The notes under the pieces are model-generated. The model had not been told where the DNA came from, made no database searches, and worked only from the letters and a program-made list of their open reading frames with translations. Below, piece after piece: positions 1 to 12,056 of a DNA stretch of 64,000 nt (position 1 is its first letter; each line of letters starts with the position of its first letter). The position numbers were made by a program, and so were the translations under genes. The DNA comes from Pseudovirgaria hyperparasitica (Eukaryota; Ascomycota; Dothideomycetes; Acrospermales; Acrospermaceae): assembly GCF_010093815.1 (NCBI RefSeq), contig NW_022985549.1:2996804-3060803 (forward strand), read 5' to 3'.

Positions 1-1069
1 GGTACTTGGACAGGTACATGCAATGCATAAGAATGAGCCAATGTACATGAACAGAGGAATTAGAAATTTGTTGGAATGGCGGCGTAGTTGCAGAAAGGAA
101 GGGCGAGGAGCGAGAACGAGGTCACCGGCCGCATGGTGCTTCCCATGTCTCGAAAGGGCCACATCTCGATTCAAGGGGCTATGACATTCCGTAATGAATT
201 CGAAAGAAGGCGAGGAGACATGGAATACTAGCTAGCAGAGGACTAACTTATCTTGAAACGCCACAGTATAGTCCACCCATAATCGATATAGGTACCGCAT
301 TGCGAACGATGTTGCCATGAGAACAAGCATGATGCGCAGATCCACCCTATGTACGCCCATCTACCGTCACTAGAATTTTCACCTGAGAATTAGACCCGAA
401 AAGATGATACAAGGATATTACGAAGTCTGCAAGGGAGCTTCATTATACAGTATTGAAGATTTTGAACAAGCGATGATGTCTAATCGTCCCAACTCGGTAC
501 CCGGAGTCACTCCTGATTTCTTCTGCTTTGTGATTCGCTAAAGCAGACCAAAGCAAGCGGTGCAGTTCAATAGTATTTGGCTACACAAATTTTACAGCTA
601 GGCAGCCTTCGACTACAGCATCCCTGCCGTGACATGTCCCCAGCATCACGACCCTTCGTGTGGAGTCCTACATGTCACACGTCGTCTCTCCGTCAATCGA
701 TAGCCTTAGACCTTTTTGGTTCATGGATGGGTCTCCTCGCCGAACAAAATTCCGTCGGTCCGTTCTCCGCCACATACCCAATATTCAGCCTGAATAGGCA
801 GATATTCAAAACAAGTACCCCAACAGTGAAGAGAAGAATGATAGCCCGCCGGTAGGAAATGGTACCCAGATAGGGACAGCGAAGCGGGGATGGAGTATTA
901 ATGATGGTACAGAAGTCAAACAGAACACGAAACGAATATAGAGCGAAGACTGGAGCGCCGCCCAGCCAAACTTGCAAATAACCAGGACTGCGGACTAAAG
1001 CGTGTAACGGGTTCAAATATCGACATGTGGGAACCGGATTGAGAAACAAATTGTAGATAGGCTGAGAGT
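1..1069. other. Left edge, no supported gene
   Basis: This is the region beyond the 3' end of the four-RRM gene and probably holds its 3' UTR. The only notable reading frame is a minus-strand stretch at 693-1049 with two hydrophobic segments, but it matches no family I know and has no clear start context, so it is not called. Confidence 0.5.
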
Positions 1070-3544
1070 CTACTGTGCCCCTACCTCTACCTCCTCCTCA
1101 GCCCAGCCAGGAAGTCCGCCATCACCCTGAATGGCAAGACCATAGCCACTGCTGCCGCCGCCGAATCCACCCAGGCCGGAGCTGAGGCTGCCGAAAGAAT
1201 TCTGGGAGCCCTGCTGGGCGGTCTGCGAGAAGGGTCCCTGCGAGAAGACTGGAAGACTGACCGCTCGGGCATGCTGTGCACGGGCGCTGAGGTTTGAGGG
1301 AGCAAGCATGCCTCCGATGGTGGTTGAACTTGTAGATCCTCCGTTCATTAAGCTCACGCTACTCGTAGCATTATGGGTAGGGTGCGTGGGCTGTTGCACA
1401 GTAGGACTAGCGTCAGCGCCATAGAAGGCTGCCTGGGGGGAAGTGTACGATGCTTGCTGAGACTTCTGTTGCTCTAGCGCATTCTGATGATGTTGCTGTT
1501 GCTGATTATGCAGGTACATCATCAATGGATTGTTCGCACCAGTGTTGAGAATGGACGAGGCTGTTGGCGCCTGAAGTGCTTGGTACTGAGCATTCGTGCT
1601 GGCTACTCCACCTGGAGCATTTGATCCAGTCGGTGACACAGAGGTCTGACTTCGATTCTGCTGAATACCGTTGATAGGTGAAGGTGATGACATGCCCTCG
1701 TGGCTACCCGACTGCTGGTTCTGTTGCATCTGGTTTCCAGAATTGATCTGACGAGGTGGGTTTCCACACCTGTCTTTGCCGAAATTAACCTTGAATCTTT
1801 TGTACTCTTCTCGCCCGCGAATGGCTTCGATTGCTTTGATTGCGTTGGCAATGTTTGTAAAATTGACAAATGCGCAACTCTTTTCTCTGAGGGCGTTAAC
1901 AAGTTCAATCTCGCCATACTCAGCGAAGTCTTGACGCAGCCGCTCCTCGCTCCATGACTCGTCGAGGTTGCCGATGTAGACATTGCGCGAAGCACCACCA
2001 CTGACTGCAAGCGCTATGGCTGGTGGAAGTGCGCCTGAATGCTTCCCCCACCCTATCTTGAGACGTCTATTATGGATCATAAGACCCTGCAGATTGCTCA
2101 GCGCATAAAATGATGCAGCTGATGTCGGGTCAATGAACGTTACGAAGCAGATATGCTTGTCCGGGATGTAGCGAATATGGTGCAACAGACCTCCTCTAAC
2201 CACGTTGCAAATCTCTTCGATTGTGGTTTCGGGATGAATGTTACCCAGGTAAACAGTTCTATTACCGAGATTGTTCACTCCGCCAGCGGAGGTGGCGACA
2301 GCGGCGGCAGCAACAGACTGCTGTGCAAGCGCATTCGAGATAATATCACGGTCTGCGCCGTTCAGGACGTGTGCATATCCGGGGGCAATGCCAAGATACT
2401 GCGCAGCATTCTGCTGCTGAGTCTTGGAAACATAGGCACACCGATCTTTCCCATAGTATACGCGTCGGGGGGTTTGCCATTTTGGCTCCTGGGGCAATTG
2501 AGCTACAGCTTTGATTGCATTTCCAATAGACAAGAAGTGAACGAAGCCAATAGCTTTCTCACGCACAATCTTGACCGTGTCAACGGGTCCGAACTTGCCA
2601 AGATCTTCTCTGAGCTCTTCTTCAGAAACATCCTCGGGCAGGTTCCCTAGATACACGTTGCGTGAAGCGCCTGACTGTTGGACAGCGAGTGCTACTGATG
2701 TGGGCACTTGAGATGGCTTGCCCCAACCGATCTTAATGTCTTGACCTCTGATGGATAATTTTTTAAGAATGGCATCCGAATGAAAATGGGTCGCAGAACT
2801 GCTATCTAAGAACGAGATAAATGCGCAGTTCTTATCAGGAAGGAGTCTGACAGATTCAATTTGACCGCTTCGTACGTGACCAAGAATCTCCTCAGCAGAT
2901 GTCTCAGGAGGGATGTTACCCAAATAGACGGTTCGGCTGGTGCCAGAAACGAGGCCAGGAGCCATATGCATTGATGCGCCCATCCCGCCCATCGCTTGAT
3001 TACCCATTCCAGGGTAACCACCCGTTGGTGATTGAGGACCACCGAAGAATGCCGGTGCGTTCATGGAGTTTGGAGACATCATGCTGTTGTACATTTGCGG
3101 GGATAGCGGTGTCTGCTGCTGAAGAGGACTACCCATCTGATTTTGTTGTCCCTGTGGCTGAGTGGCAGCATTTTGAGCGAAGCTAGAAAAGTTCTGAAAT
3201 TGCGGGGAGGTGAAAGCGGATGGAGATCCTGGTTGAAAAGGACTTCCCAATAGTAGTTGCGAAGGAAGTAAAGGAGTAAAATTCATATCAAAAGCCGTTC
3301 CAGGAGTCTGCATATCATTCATATTTTGATGCTGTCCAACCCTGCCTGTATTGATTGCAGGGATGTTCCGTTGGGGGTGGCGATCTCCGTAGCCAGACAT
3401 TGAATGCTGATTCTGGTGATACGCCCCGTGCGAGAAGCCGGTATGATCGCCGTTCATGGCGGGCTTTGAAAAGGAGTTTTGATGACGGGGACCAGTATTT
3501 CCGTTGTGCCCACTGTAGCCGTTGTTCGACTCCTGATGTTGCAT
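1070..3544 (-). CDS. Four-RRM RNA-binding protein, Mrn1/Nrd1-like
   Basis: The 824-aa product has four RNA recognition motifs in two pairs, beginning near residues 204, 295, 430 and 522. Each opens with an RNP2-like R(T/N)VY(L/I)GN block, and RRM1 and RRM3 end in KIGWGK. This arrangement is typical of fission-yeast Nrd1 and budding-yeast Mrn1, which bind mRNA and control differentiation and stress or wall-related transcripts; that role is inferred by family. Flanks are low-complexity Gln/Asn/Ser/Gly, as in granule-forming RNA-binding proteins. The frame is uninterrupted. I start at the ATG giving MQHQES; the open frame continues a few codons upstream without another ATG, so an upstream exon is possible. 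A spacer of about 1.8 kb separates it from the divergent ALG8 gene, leaving room for a long leader. Confidence 0.9.
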   Translation of the reverse strand: MQHQESNNGYSGHNGNTGPRHQNSFSKPAMNGDHTGFSHGAYHQNQHSMSGYGDRHPQRNIPAINTGRVGQHQNMNDMQTPGTAFDMNFTPLLPSQLLLGSPFQPGSPSAFTSPQFQNFSSFAQNAATQPQGQQNQMGSPLQQQTPLSPQMYNSMMSPNSMNAPAFFGGPQSPTGGYPGMGNQAMGGMGASMHMAPGLVSGTSRTVYLGNIPPETSAEEILGHVRSGQIESVRLLPDKNCAFISFLDSSSATHFHSDAILKKLSIRGQDIKIGWGKPSQVPTSVALAVQQSGASRNVYLGNLPEDVSEEELREDLGKFGPVDTVKIVREKAIGFVHFLSIGNAIKAVAQLPQEPKWQTPRRVYYGKDRCAYVSKTQQQNAAQYLGIAPGYAHVLNGADRDIISNALAQQSVAAAAVATSAGGVNNLGNRTVYLGNIHPETTIEEICNVVRGGLLHHIRYIPDKHICFVTFIDPTSAASFYALSNLQGLMIHNRRLKIGWGKHSGALPPAIALAVSGGASRNVYIGNLDESWSEERLRQDFAEYGEIELVNALREKSCAFVNFTNIANAIKAIEAIRGREEYKRFKVNFGKDRCGNPPRQINSGNQMQQNQQSGSHEGMSSPSPINGIQQNRSQTSVSPTGSNAPGGVASTNAQYQALQAPTASSILNTGANNPLMMYLHNQQQQHHQNALEQQKSQQASYTSPQAAFYGADASPTVQQPTHPTHNATSSVSLMNGGSTSSTTIGGMLAPSNLSARAQHARAVSLPVFSQGPFSQTAQQGSQNSFGSLSSGLGGFGGGSSGYGLAIQGDGGLPGWAEEEVEVGAQ

Positions 3545-5355
3545 ACCGAGAAGATGAGGAGGCAGGACCACGCTGTCCCGCGGGTGTGACGATAATACAG
3601 CCGTGGTGTACTACTACAATGTCCGGTCCTTGAGGTACCGGACTATTACAATGTTATGCGTAAAGATCTAACGTATAGGTAGGCAGTGGTGGCTGACGTC
3701 TGGGAGCCCAAGGGACTTATTAGAGGCAAGAGAACCTGCGAGACTGCATCAGTCAGTACAGCGCCTCAAACCCTAGCTGATTGAGCAACAGCAGCCGACG
3801 CACCTTTGATACAAAGACACGAAGACACAAAGACTGTTGTAATATGGACAGATTGTTGTCCAAGAATACAGTATTTCCACACGGCGGCTACTGACACGCA
3901 GTGCTATGTCGAGAAGACGTCTCCTGATGCTCCTAAAGATGCCTTGCAGCGATGCAGCCCTGAACAATTGGTATCCAGACGTTTCAGTCGGATACACCAA
4001 GTTAGAAGCAGATTGGATGAGGCCCGTTTGATTGGAATGTCGAACAGAAGGGCAGTAGAAGCAGCGGGGAGGCAGATGAGTAGAAGATAGATGCTTAAGG
4101 AGCGAAGGGATTAAAGTTGAGAAGAAAGGAAGAGAACGGTGAAGCCGCAGATGAATATGAAAGGATTAAGGAGTGAAGCTACGTCAATCGACGAGCAGAG
4201 AGGAAATTGATGCAGATGAAAGAAAGGGTTCAGAGAGGTGAGTAGTAAGTGTAGGAGTGGTGAAAGTATCGTCGCGCGCCGTTCCTCCTGAATGAAGGCA
4301 CGCTAAGGAATGCAGAGATGGCCCCTGCAAATCACCCGTGTCCGTTCATGGGCTAGCGTGCAGGCCTGAGGCTGCACTTCCCAATCGGAATGACTTAGGC
4401 ATGTTGCCTGTTGCCTGAGGTGTCGGGTGATGTCAGTACGTGTGGGTAGTTTTGCCTATTGAGTACAATTATGGCATGGCATGGCAGGAGCAGACAGTTC
4501 GTGTCGTTCCCTCCACATAGAGGTTTCGACTGTTTACCTGCCTCATGTGTCCCGTCTCGTGTGGCGCACCATCTGAGCGTGATAAATAATGCAGGTGGCT
4601 CGTGCCGTCCATTTTCGGCTAAAATAAATATCAAAGCCCCTGTCCCGAAGCCTGATGCGGACGGATGTATTGATCATGTAGACAGCCGCCGCTTCTGCAA
4701 GACACCGCATGATACACCAACCGCTCTGTAACAGACAACTCATTTGACTACCATATCCAGCTTAGACTACCGCAAAGAAGCTTTCAGAGAATACTCGCAG
4801 AAGCCCTAAGTATCTGTTCTCCTGTCACCTCCTGACTCGTAAGGCAATATTAGCACCTCATCTGTTCTGTCGGATGAACAACTTGGGCGATGGGCATTCA
4901 TTGACAGACGAGCGCCACACTTAAGCTACCGCCCCCAATTCTCTAGAGGACTATGCGCAAGGTGATTGCATTCATCCGTATTCTGTTACTGTCTAAAGCC
5001 CAGACCTCATGCGCCGGTACTTCACTACCCTGGAGGCCTCGCCTCGTGTGATATATCTCCGTTGACATACATAGAGCATAGATTTCGAAAGAATCAGTCC
5101 AACACAGCGGGCGATTAATAAATTTTATGCTCCGCTCTAGACTTAAACAGATGTTTCGCTTTCTAGAGACCAACGAAATCGGAGCTGCAAATGGTTTGGA
5201 ACAGGTCCCTAAGGACAGATTTGAGACTAGCCGCGTTAGGATTAGACTCGAATAAGATCCAGATCGGGGTTAAGCCGGCATCAACAACATGGAATTCGCG
5301 AAATGTGTCCGACCTCTGCCATCCACGGAGTGCTGCATCCGTCACCCACGATCCG
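3545..5355. promoter_or_regulatory. Divergent spacer between the four-RRM gene and ALG8
   Basis: About 1.8 kb lie between two divergent starts, so both promoters and leaders should be here. Short frames on both strands overlap each other and show no domain. No repeat or RNA gene was recognised. Confidence 0.4.
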
Positions 5356-7158
5356 ATGGACGAACTCTATCCATCCATATCTCAATGCGCCGTGGTCGCC
5401 ACGGTCCTCAAAGTATTGCTCTTTCCTGCGTAGTAAGCCACCAATTAAATGACCGCTATCAGGGTTCTGAAATCACACATAGCAAATCTACTGACTTTGA
5501 GGTGCATCGAAATTGGCTTGCTCTCACCAACTCACTACCACTGAAAGAATGGTACTTCGAGGTATGATGACCAATGAGTCTTCTTAGATCTGCTTGACTT
5601 GCTTATGCCGTGTAGCAAACGTCTGAATGGACTCTTGACTACCCTCCTTTCTTTGCGTACTTTGAATGGGTGTTGTCTCAACCAGCTCGATTTATAGAAC
5701 CGGGTCTCTTGAATATCAAAGCTCTAGGCTTCGATTCATGGAAAACGGTATACTACCAACGAGCAACGGTACTAGCCTCTGAACTGGTCCTCGTTTTGGC
5801 CCTGTACATGTGCGCATACGCACTCACACGTTTGGCATAAGCTAATTCAAGGCTCAGATTCGTTCAGACCTCTCCTTCAAAAAAATTAGCGCATGTGTCC
5901 GCTTTGTCGATACTGCTCTCGCCCGGTCTCCTCATCATCGATCACATCCATTTTCAATACAATGGATTTCTCTATGGTCTACTCATTCTCTCCGTGACAC
6001 TCGCTAGGAACAGGTCGACCCTGCTTCTCAGTGGCATCATCTTTGCCGCACTGCTCTGTCTGAAGCACATCTATTTGTATCTTGCTCCAGCTTATTTCGT
6101 CTACCTGCTTCGAGCCTACTGCTTGAGCCCCGACAACATACTTCGTCCACGGATTACCAATTGTCTCAAGTTAGGTATTAGCATTGGTGTCATATTTGTG
6201 GCATCCTTCGGACCATTTGCATATTTCAATCAGATTCCGCAAGTGCTGAGCCGACTTTTCCCGTTCTCTAGGGGCTTGTGTCATGCATACTGGGCGCCGA
6301 ACATTTGGGCTATGTACTCATTTACTGACAGGGTTCTTATATACTGTAAGTCTGTCCTGATATTTCCAAGTCTAGTGGATTGACTCTCTGTAGTGGCTCC
6401 TTACATAGGCTTGAATGTTGACGCAGCCGCGCTGAGTAGTGTTACTCGAGGAAGAGTTGGTGATACTTCTTTCGCTGTTCTACCAGATGTCACTCCTGGC
6501 ACAACATTCATTATTACCCTGACTTTCCAGATTGTGAGCTTATCTCGGCTGCCCGTCACTCACCAGTTCTTAACTCGCTTTAGATTTGTCTCATCAAGCT
6601 GTTCCTCAAACCTTCCTGGGAAGGTTTTGTCGGAGCGGTGACACTCTGCGGTTATGCCTCATTTCTATTCGGGTGGCATGTTCACGAGAAAGCCATATTG
6701 CTTGTCATCATTCCCTTTAGCTTGCTTGCACTCAAAGACAGAAGATACTTAGGCGCCTTCAGGCCGCTAGCAGTCGCCGGCCACGTCTCGCTTTTCCCGC
6801 TCCTCTTCACGGCAGGCGAATTTCCGATAAAGATTATCTATACGATCTTCTGGTTGATCTTGTTTTTACTTGCATTTGACCGACTGGCACCAGCGTACGT
6901 ATCTGAGTTTGCTCTGCAGCCGAACACAATCACTAACACTTTTTTAGATCATCTCGTCAACGAATATTCCTCCTCGACAGATTTTCACTGCTCTATATTG
7001 CCGTTTCGATCCCGCTTATCGCTTACTGCTCTCTATTGCACCGGATCATCTTTGGGCCCAGGCTTGAGTTTCTACCTCTTATGTTCATTAGCTCATATTC
7101 CGCGATTGGTGTGGTTGGAAGCTGGGTCGGATTTTCCGTCGTATATTTTTCTCAATAG
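5356..7158 (+). CDS. ALG8: Dolichyl-P-Glc:Glc1Man9GlcNAc2-PP-dolichol alpha-1,3-glucosyltransferase
   Basis: ER membrane enzyme that adds the second glucose to the lipid-linked N-glycan precursor. I rebuilt seven exons: 5356-5432, 5483-5561, 5616-5809, 5858-6345, 6394-6533, 6584-6894, 6948-7158, giving about 499 aa. Joined exons read [12 protein letters not shown], then [11 protein letters not shown], the HIHFQYNGF motif, and [10 protein letters not shown], a signature of the ALG6/ALG8 family. The HIHFQYN block and overall match favour ALG8 over ALG6. The remainder is a series of hydrophobic spans, as expected. All junction phases agree. The least certain junction is intron 3: the acceptor could be after 5851 instead of 5857, adding two residues. 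Exon 7 gives [12 protein letters not shown] and ends in a TAG. Confidence 0.92.
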
Positions 7159-8435
7159 ATCTCTAAGAACCTCTCCGTAGTAAGCGAACACCCGCTATGG
7201 TAAATTCGGCTAGATCTAGCAGGCTTATGATGCGCAGACTCTACATAGTCTCCTTGAGGAGCGGAGGTCGTCTAAGGCATATATCTTTTCAAATACAAGC
7301 TAAGAAATCCCTTTAAAGCATCTTGGACATTCTCTGGGCCGATGAAAATATGATAATGAGCATTTCGGGAGTCTTACGACTCACACCGTCCTGACCGCAG
7401 CCTATTTATAGTGATTATCGTGCCAAGAAGCGACCGGATTCTCCCCTTTAGAAATCAAGACCTCTACGGTGACAGTTGAACACATTAAATGACTGCGTTG
7501 TGGACTTTCATAGAAAGCTTGCCAAGTTCAACTCATAAAGTTGTGCTACAGGAATCGGTTGAGGCCTTGTCAAAAGTGCTTTATGTGGTTCCATATTTGA
7601 GCTGATAGAAACAAGCGCTACGGTGACTATATTTGATCAGTTTACTCTGATATAAGGCCCTCGAAATAGAACAAGACCTCTTTCTGGGCTTCTCCGGCGT
7701 ACAAAGATCCTCCCATTCCTTAGGAGTATTCTATGTCTTCCGACACAGGCATGACATGGAAGGCAGACTGAAAAGGGGGGCTGATACCGCTGGCTGCACA
7801 GAGTATGATAACAATATGTTGATAGATCTACATAATCCTCGTAGTTTGACGAGCAGAACAAGTCCAAATACGATGCTTGTCGTGATGAGAAGCGCATCAC
7901 AATCGTTAGGCTAGCTTTTAACATTTCTTTGAAGTTGCAGGGACCAGCCCCTAGTTGACTACCACGGAATATTGTCGGAATTGCGTAGGGCTGCAGCGCG
8001 TTTACTACTTTGACTTCTCTGCCGAATTACTATTCTAACGGCTTTCTTCTCGCGACCTGTTTTTCTTAATCCTGGCTTTGTTCTTCCACGCCCGCCTCAT
8101 TGTCGTTTACGCCATCAAGACGCGAATCATACCTGGAAGTCAACCCCGCGACGCGTCAAGCATCTCGAAAACGATTCCAGAGATATTCACGAGATAAGAA
8201 CTGCGCCCCTCCATAATTCGAACACGGTCGAATAAGTTGATCGCACATCACTGTGACCTGTGTATATAAGTCTGAAGATCTATAACATATAACAAAGGCG
8301 ACAGTGTTCCGCATAGGGATAAGCCTATATCTGTTGTCGAGGAAGAGGAGTCGGGGTTGGAGACGCGAACCAAGGGATTGAGCAAGACTCCCTGTGAAGT
8401 CGACGTGTTTGATGGGTACGACCTGTTGAACAATA
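7159..8435. other. Spacer between ALG8 and ITC1
   Basis: These 1.3 kb follow ALG8 and precede ITC1 on the same strand. They should hold the ALG8 3' UTR and the ITC1 promoter. The short frames (for example on the minus strand at 7637-7924) show no domain. Confidence 0.4.
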
Positions 8436-11400
8436 ATGGTAATATAGATTATGATATCAGAGTGTACGCGCTAACGCGCGCCAGGTATTGCACAAGAAAC
8501 AGATTGTGCCGTCACAAGGTCTAAAAGACGCAGAAATCAGTCGCCTTTCACCAAATACAGAGGTATGAGAAAACAACGAGCGTACGCATACAAAGACTGA
8601 CATATATTAGCTGTGGGCACTAGAGATATTACCAGGAATCGAAGAATATTTCATAGATTATGAGAGCTACCTTAGGGTGTACGTCATAAACTGGGATTTC
8701 CACACTTATAGCTGACAGCTTAGCAGAAAGTCATACTACGACAAGGTACGCCCTTTACGCAATATAAGACATTCATTACGCACGAACCTGACAAGCATTA
8801 GAAAGAGTTCACTTGCTCCATAACTGGCCGCTCAGGACTAACATTCAAAGCTGCGAAAGCCAGCGAGGTACGATTAATCTGAAATCATGATGTAGGTACA
8901 TGCAGACTGATTGTATGCTAGGAACAAGGCGTGTTGGCCGTTGAGATGAATTTCCCCGATCGCCTGCGAGAGCCTCTGCTTCGACGCGTTCAGCACGACA
9001 CAACTGCAAGGTTTGACACTCTTGGTGAGCACTTCTTAACCTTTCCACATCGCAGTCAAAGCTGACAATAACTAGTGCAGAAGATTTATGACGTACGCAC
9101 AGTACAAGTATCGATCATGGGACATTTGCTGACACCGTCTAGGAGTTTAAATACGATTTTTACCCGGGCGAAGATGTCTTTCTCCAAGGCGGAGACTCGA
9201 AGCTGCCAGCTATTGTACAAGAGAAAGTGCACATCAACGCTACCAAGAAGGCTAAGTATACGTTGAAGGTGCCAGCTTTCGGCGAGCCATTCACACATGT
9301 AGACAATGTGACGGCAATTAGTCGTTCTCGAGACTCTTTCAACAAAGAGCTGCTTAGAAGCTTTTTACGTGCCACAATAACGCGGGAAAGCTGGCATGGT
9401 GCACCCTGGACAATTCGACCAGAATATTGTATTCAGTACAGCATCGACCAAAGTTTACCTCTACATCTTCAGAGAGAGGCCATCGGTGCGAAACGGAAGG
9501 CCGAGAAAATGTACACACACAACAACGGTCAGGACCTTCATGCCTTTTTTCACCCGGATCGCGAGGTACATCATATAAGGAATGTCCCCAACATGCGAGA
9601 TCCACGCATGCCACCCGAACCAATGGTGATCATACCTAGACCAGGCCACCAGCAGCATCTTGGTTACCAGCAGCAGCAACCTTATATGAACGGGGACCGA
9701 CCCGCTTTCATGCCTGCTCAGCAAGACCAGCAATTCACTAATGGGATGCCTACTCATTTTGCACACAGCTTTCCGCATCCTCAACATCACCACCATCACC
9801 ATCATCACCACCATCATGTCCCACCTACGCTGCACTCGCAACACCATAATCCCCAATCTCAGCCATCACAATCGCATCCCTTCATAGTAAATGGGAAAGC
9901 ACCAATACCTCAATTGCACATCACAAACGGGCATAGGAAGTCAGGGGACGGGGCCATGTTTGGCACCTCACTACCTATTGGTCAAAGTCGTCCGACGATG
10001 CACCGACCTATGCCTCCCATACCTGTTCCCGTTATCGAAAAAATAAAGTATCCTATCGAAGACTTGGATCTCCATCCCCGAGCAAATTTGCCGGAAAGGC
10101 CACCTCTCAAGAAAATCTCCCAAGACTATCCCGATATTTCGGAGGATCGAGTTGGTGATATGCTTTACATATGGACGACCTTAAACATGCAGAAGGAGCT
10201 CTTTGTTGTGGACAACTTTTCGCTGGACGACATGATTGAAGCACTCTCCTTGACTTCTCTAGACGTTTACTGTGAACTCCTCATTGAGCTCCACTGTGCA
10301 GTGCTTAAAGTGCTGGTTAACTCCAAAGGAAACTTCGAGATTGAATCAAGTTGGGGCTTCGACTTGGAGGACGAGGAGGAAACATCCAATTCATCCCGAA
10401 TATCAACAAAATCACCATCCCCGGCACCAGAGCCACCACCTCCAGCGAAATCTACTCGCAGCAGCTTAGCGAAAGCGGGGATTGTTCTCAAGGAACTTGA
10501 GAAACGCAGCCCTTCGCCGGCCCCCATTGTCCATCGGGCAGATGAGCTCTTCGCTGAATACGACTGGTTGGAACATTTGAAAGAACGTGACTTTGCGGAT
10601 GGGGGCTGGCAGATGATGTTGACTGGTTTCATCTACAAAGTGTGGCAAAACGATAGTCCACAGAATCGCTTCGAGGACCAGTGCGAGCAGATATTGGCAC
10701 ATCTCGTTCCTGCAGACCTTGAGCCGTCAATCACGACTGTTGTTGATCAATTTGCCTCAATGGAGATTAACCTTCGCATCGCTACTCTGCATATTGCAGT
10801 ATACTTCGCAGCACAGACTGTGGCGTTCAGACAGACTCTTGACACATACGGACCGAAGATCGAATATATGCGGCAAGAGAAGGTTCTTCTGAACCGAGAG
10901 AAACTTCGCCTGTAAGTCAAATTTACTATACGTTTCAACCCATGCTGATGTAGAGGACAGCGCTACTGAACTTCGAGAACTGGCGAGTCAATACGCGATT
11001 GAGCGACCAAATCATCTCGAAGAGTCGCCTCAGCCCGAGCCAGCTAATACAGCTGATGTCAGCATGGCTGGTACAGAAGAGAATGATGCGATCGAAGAGG
11101 ACGACGAAAAGCCTAGGAAAACTTTGCGCAATGCAAAGCAGCGCAAAGACGCTCGGAAGCGAAAGCTTGAACAAGAGGTCGCAGAGAAGGAGGCTAAGAA
11201 AAAGAAGAAAGCTGCAAAGAAGAAATCGGACTGGGAGATTCTTTGTGAGAAGAAAGAGAAGACGGAAGAACAACTGAAATTAGTGGAAGCCCAGGTCGAG
11301 GACAAGTTGAAACTGATGGTCCAGACAGACGGCGTCAGGGTCAACACGCTGGGCAGAGATCGGTGGTGCAACACCTACCACTGGTACGAGAACACTCGCA

Positions 11401-12056
11401 TATTGCCAGACGGAGGGCCGAATTCAATAACTGGCTATTCTCAGGGTCGTCTATGGGTTCAGGGGCCTCCAAAGGAGTTTTACGACAGCATTGCCAATCC
11501 GCCCGAGCAGTTTGCCAAGGAAGACAAGGAGAAGTATGGCATGTCAGCTCTTGAGCGGAAGCAGAAGGACGAAGGAAGCACCAGCCTTACCTCATGTGAA
11601 GAATGGGGCTACTACGACGAGCCTGAAGTCATCCACAAGTTACTATCTCGCCTTGATGATCGAGGTATCCGGGAGAAACAGCTTATTAGCAACCTCGAGC
11701 TAGAGCGCACCAATATCGCTCGCGCCATGGAGCGCATGAGAGAGTTCCGCGCAGAGCTTGATAAGACGTATCAAGAGGCGGCGGAAGAAGGACCACGGTC
11801 TAGACCGTCGAGGAAGAAAGCTGTCGTGGATCCCGATGCCCACAAACATTGCCTGGAATGGCAGAACAAGGCGGCACAGGAGCAGCTCGGGCATACACAT
11901 TTCCAACAACCACTGTCGAAGAAGAAACGAGCCACTAAGCCTTCGGCGAAGAAGACGAAAGCTGCCGCAGTTGTAGCGAAGGCTCCATCGCCTTCACCTG
12001 AGCCAGTGCCTACCCGGAGAGGAAAGCGGGTAACCCGGCAAGCCTCAAAATACTGA
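8436..12056 (+). CDS. ITC1: ISWI complex subunit, Itc1/Acf1-like (WAC, DDT, WHIM, WSD)
   Basis: Non-catalytic subunit of an ISWI (Isw2-type) nucleosome-remodelling complex; nuclear. Nine exons: 8436-8438, 8485-8562, 8611-8678, 8727-8745, 8802-8867, 8922-9024, 9076-9092, 9143-10911, 10961-12056, giving about 1072 aa. The WAC domain spans the N-terminal 180 residues and includes EFTCSITGRSGLTF, FKYDFYPGED and a TRESWHGAPW block. A DDT domain lies near 454-512, WHIM-like sequence near 585-625, a Lys/Glu-rich coiled-coil near 750-825 and a WSD-like DRWCNTYHWYENTR motif near 840. Eleven consecutive histidines occur at about 333-343. The first coding exon is the ATG alone; the CTAAC branch site at 8471-8475 supports the intron. 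The exon 8/9 junction (CT|C) is chosen because it alone keeps the downstream frame. Small exons of 19 and 17 nt need transcript confirmation. Confidence 0.9.
9785..9817 (+). repeat. His-codon run in ITC1
   Basis: Eleven consecutive CAT/CAC codons lie inside the large eighth exon, in a Gln/His/Pro-rich linker between the WAC and DDT domains. The mix of both codons suggests it is kept as protein sequence and is not a fresh slippage repeat. Confidence 0.9.

Noticed and set aside
693-1049. Minus-strand 118-aa frame with two hydrophobic segments
   Set aside because: It shows no family motif and probably lies in the 3' flank of the four-RRM gene; no splice partners were found.
10999-11277. Plus-strand frame beginning MSDQIISKSR
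   Set aside because: It is the shifted frame of ITC1 exon 9; the other frame carries the WSD motif and is coding.
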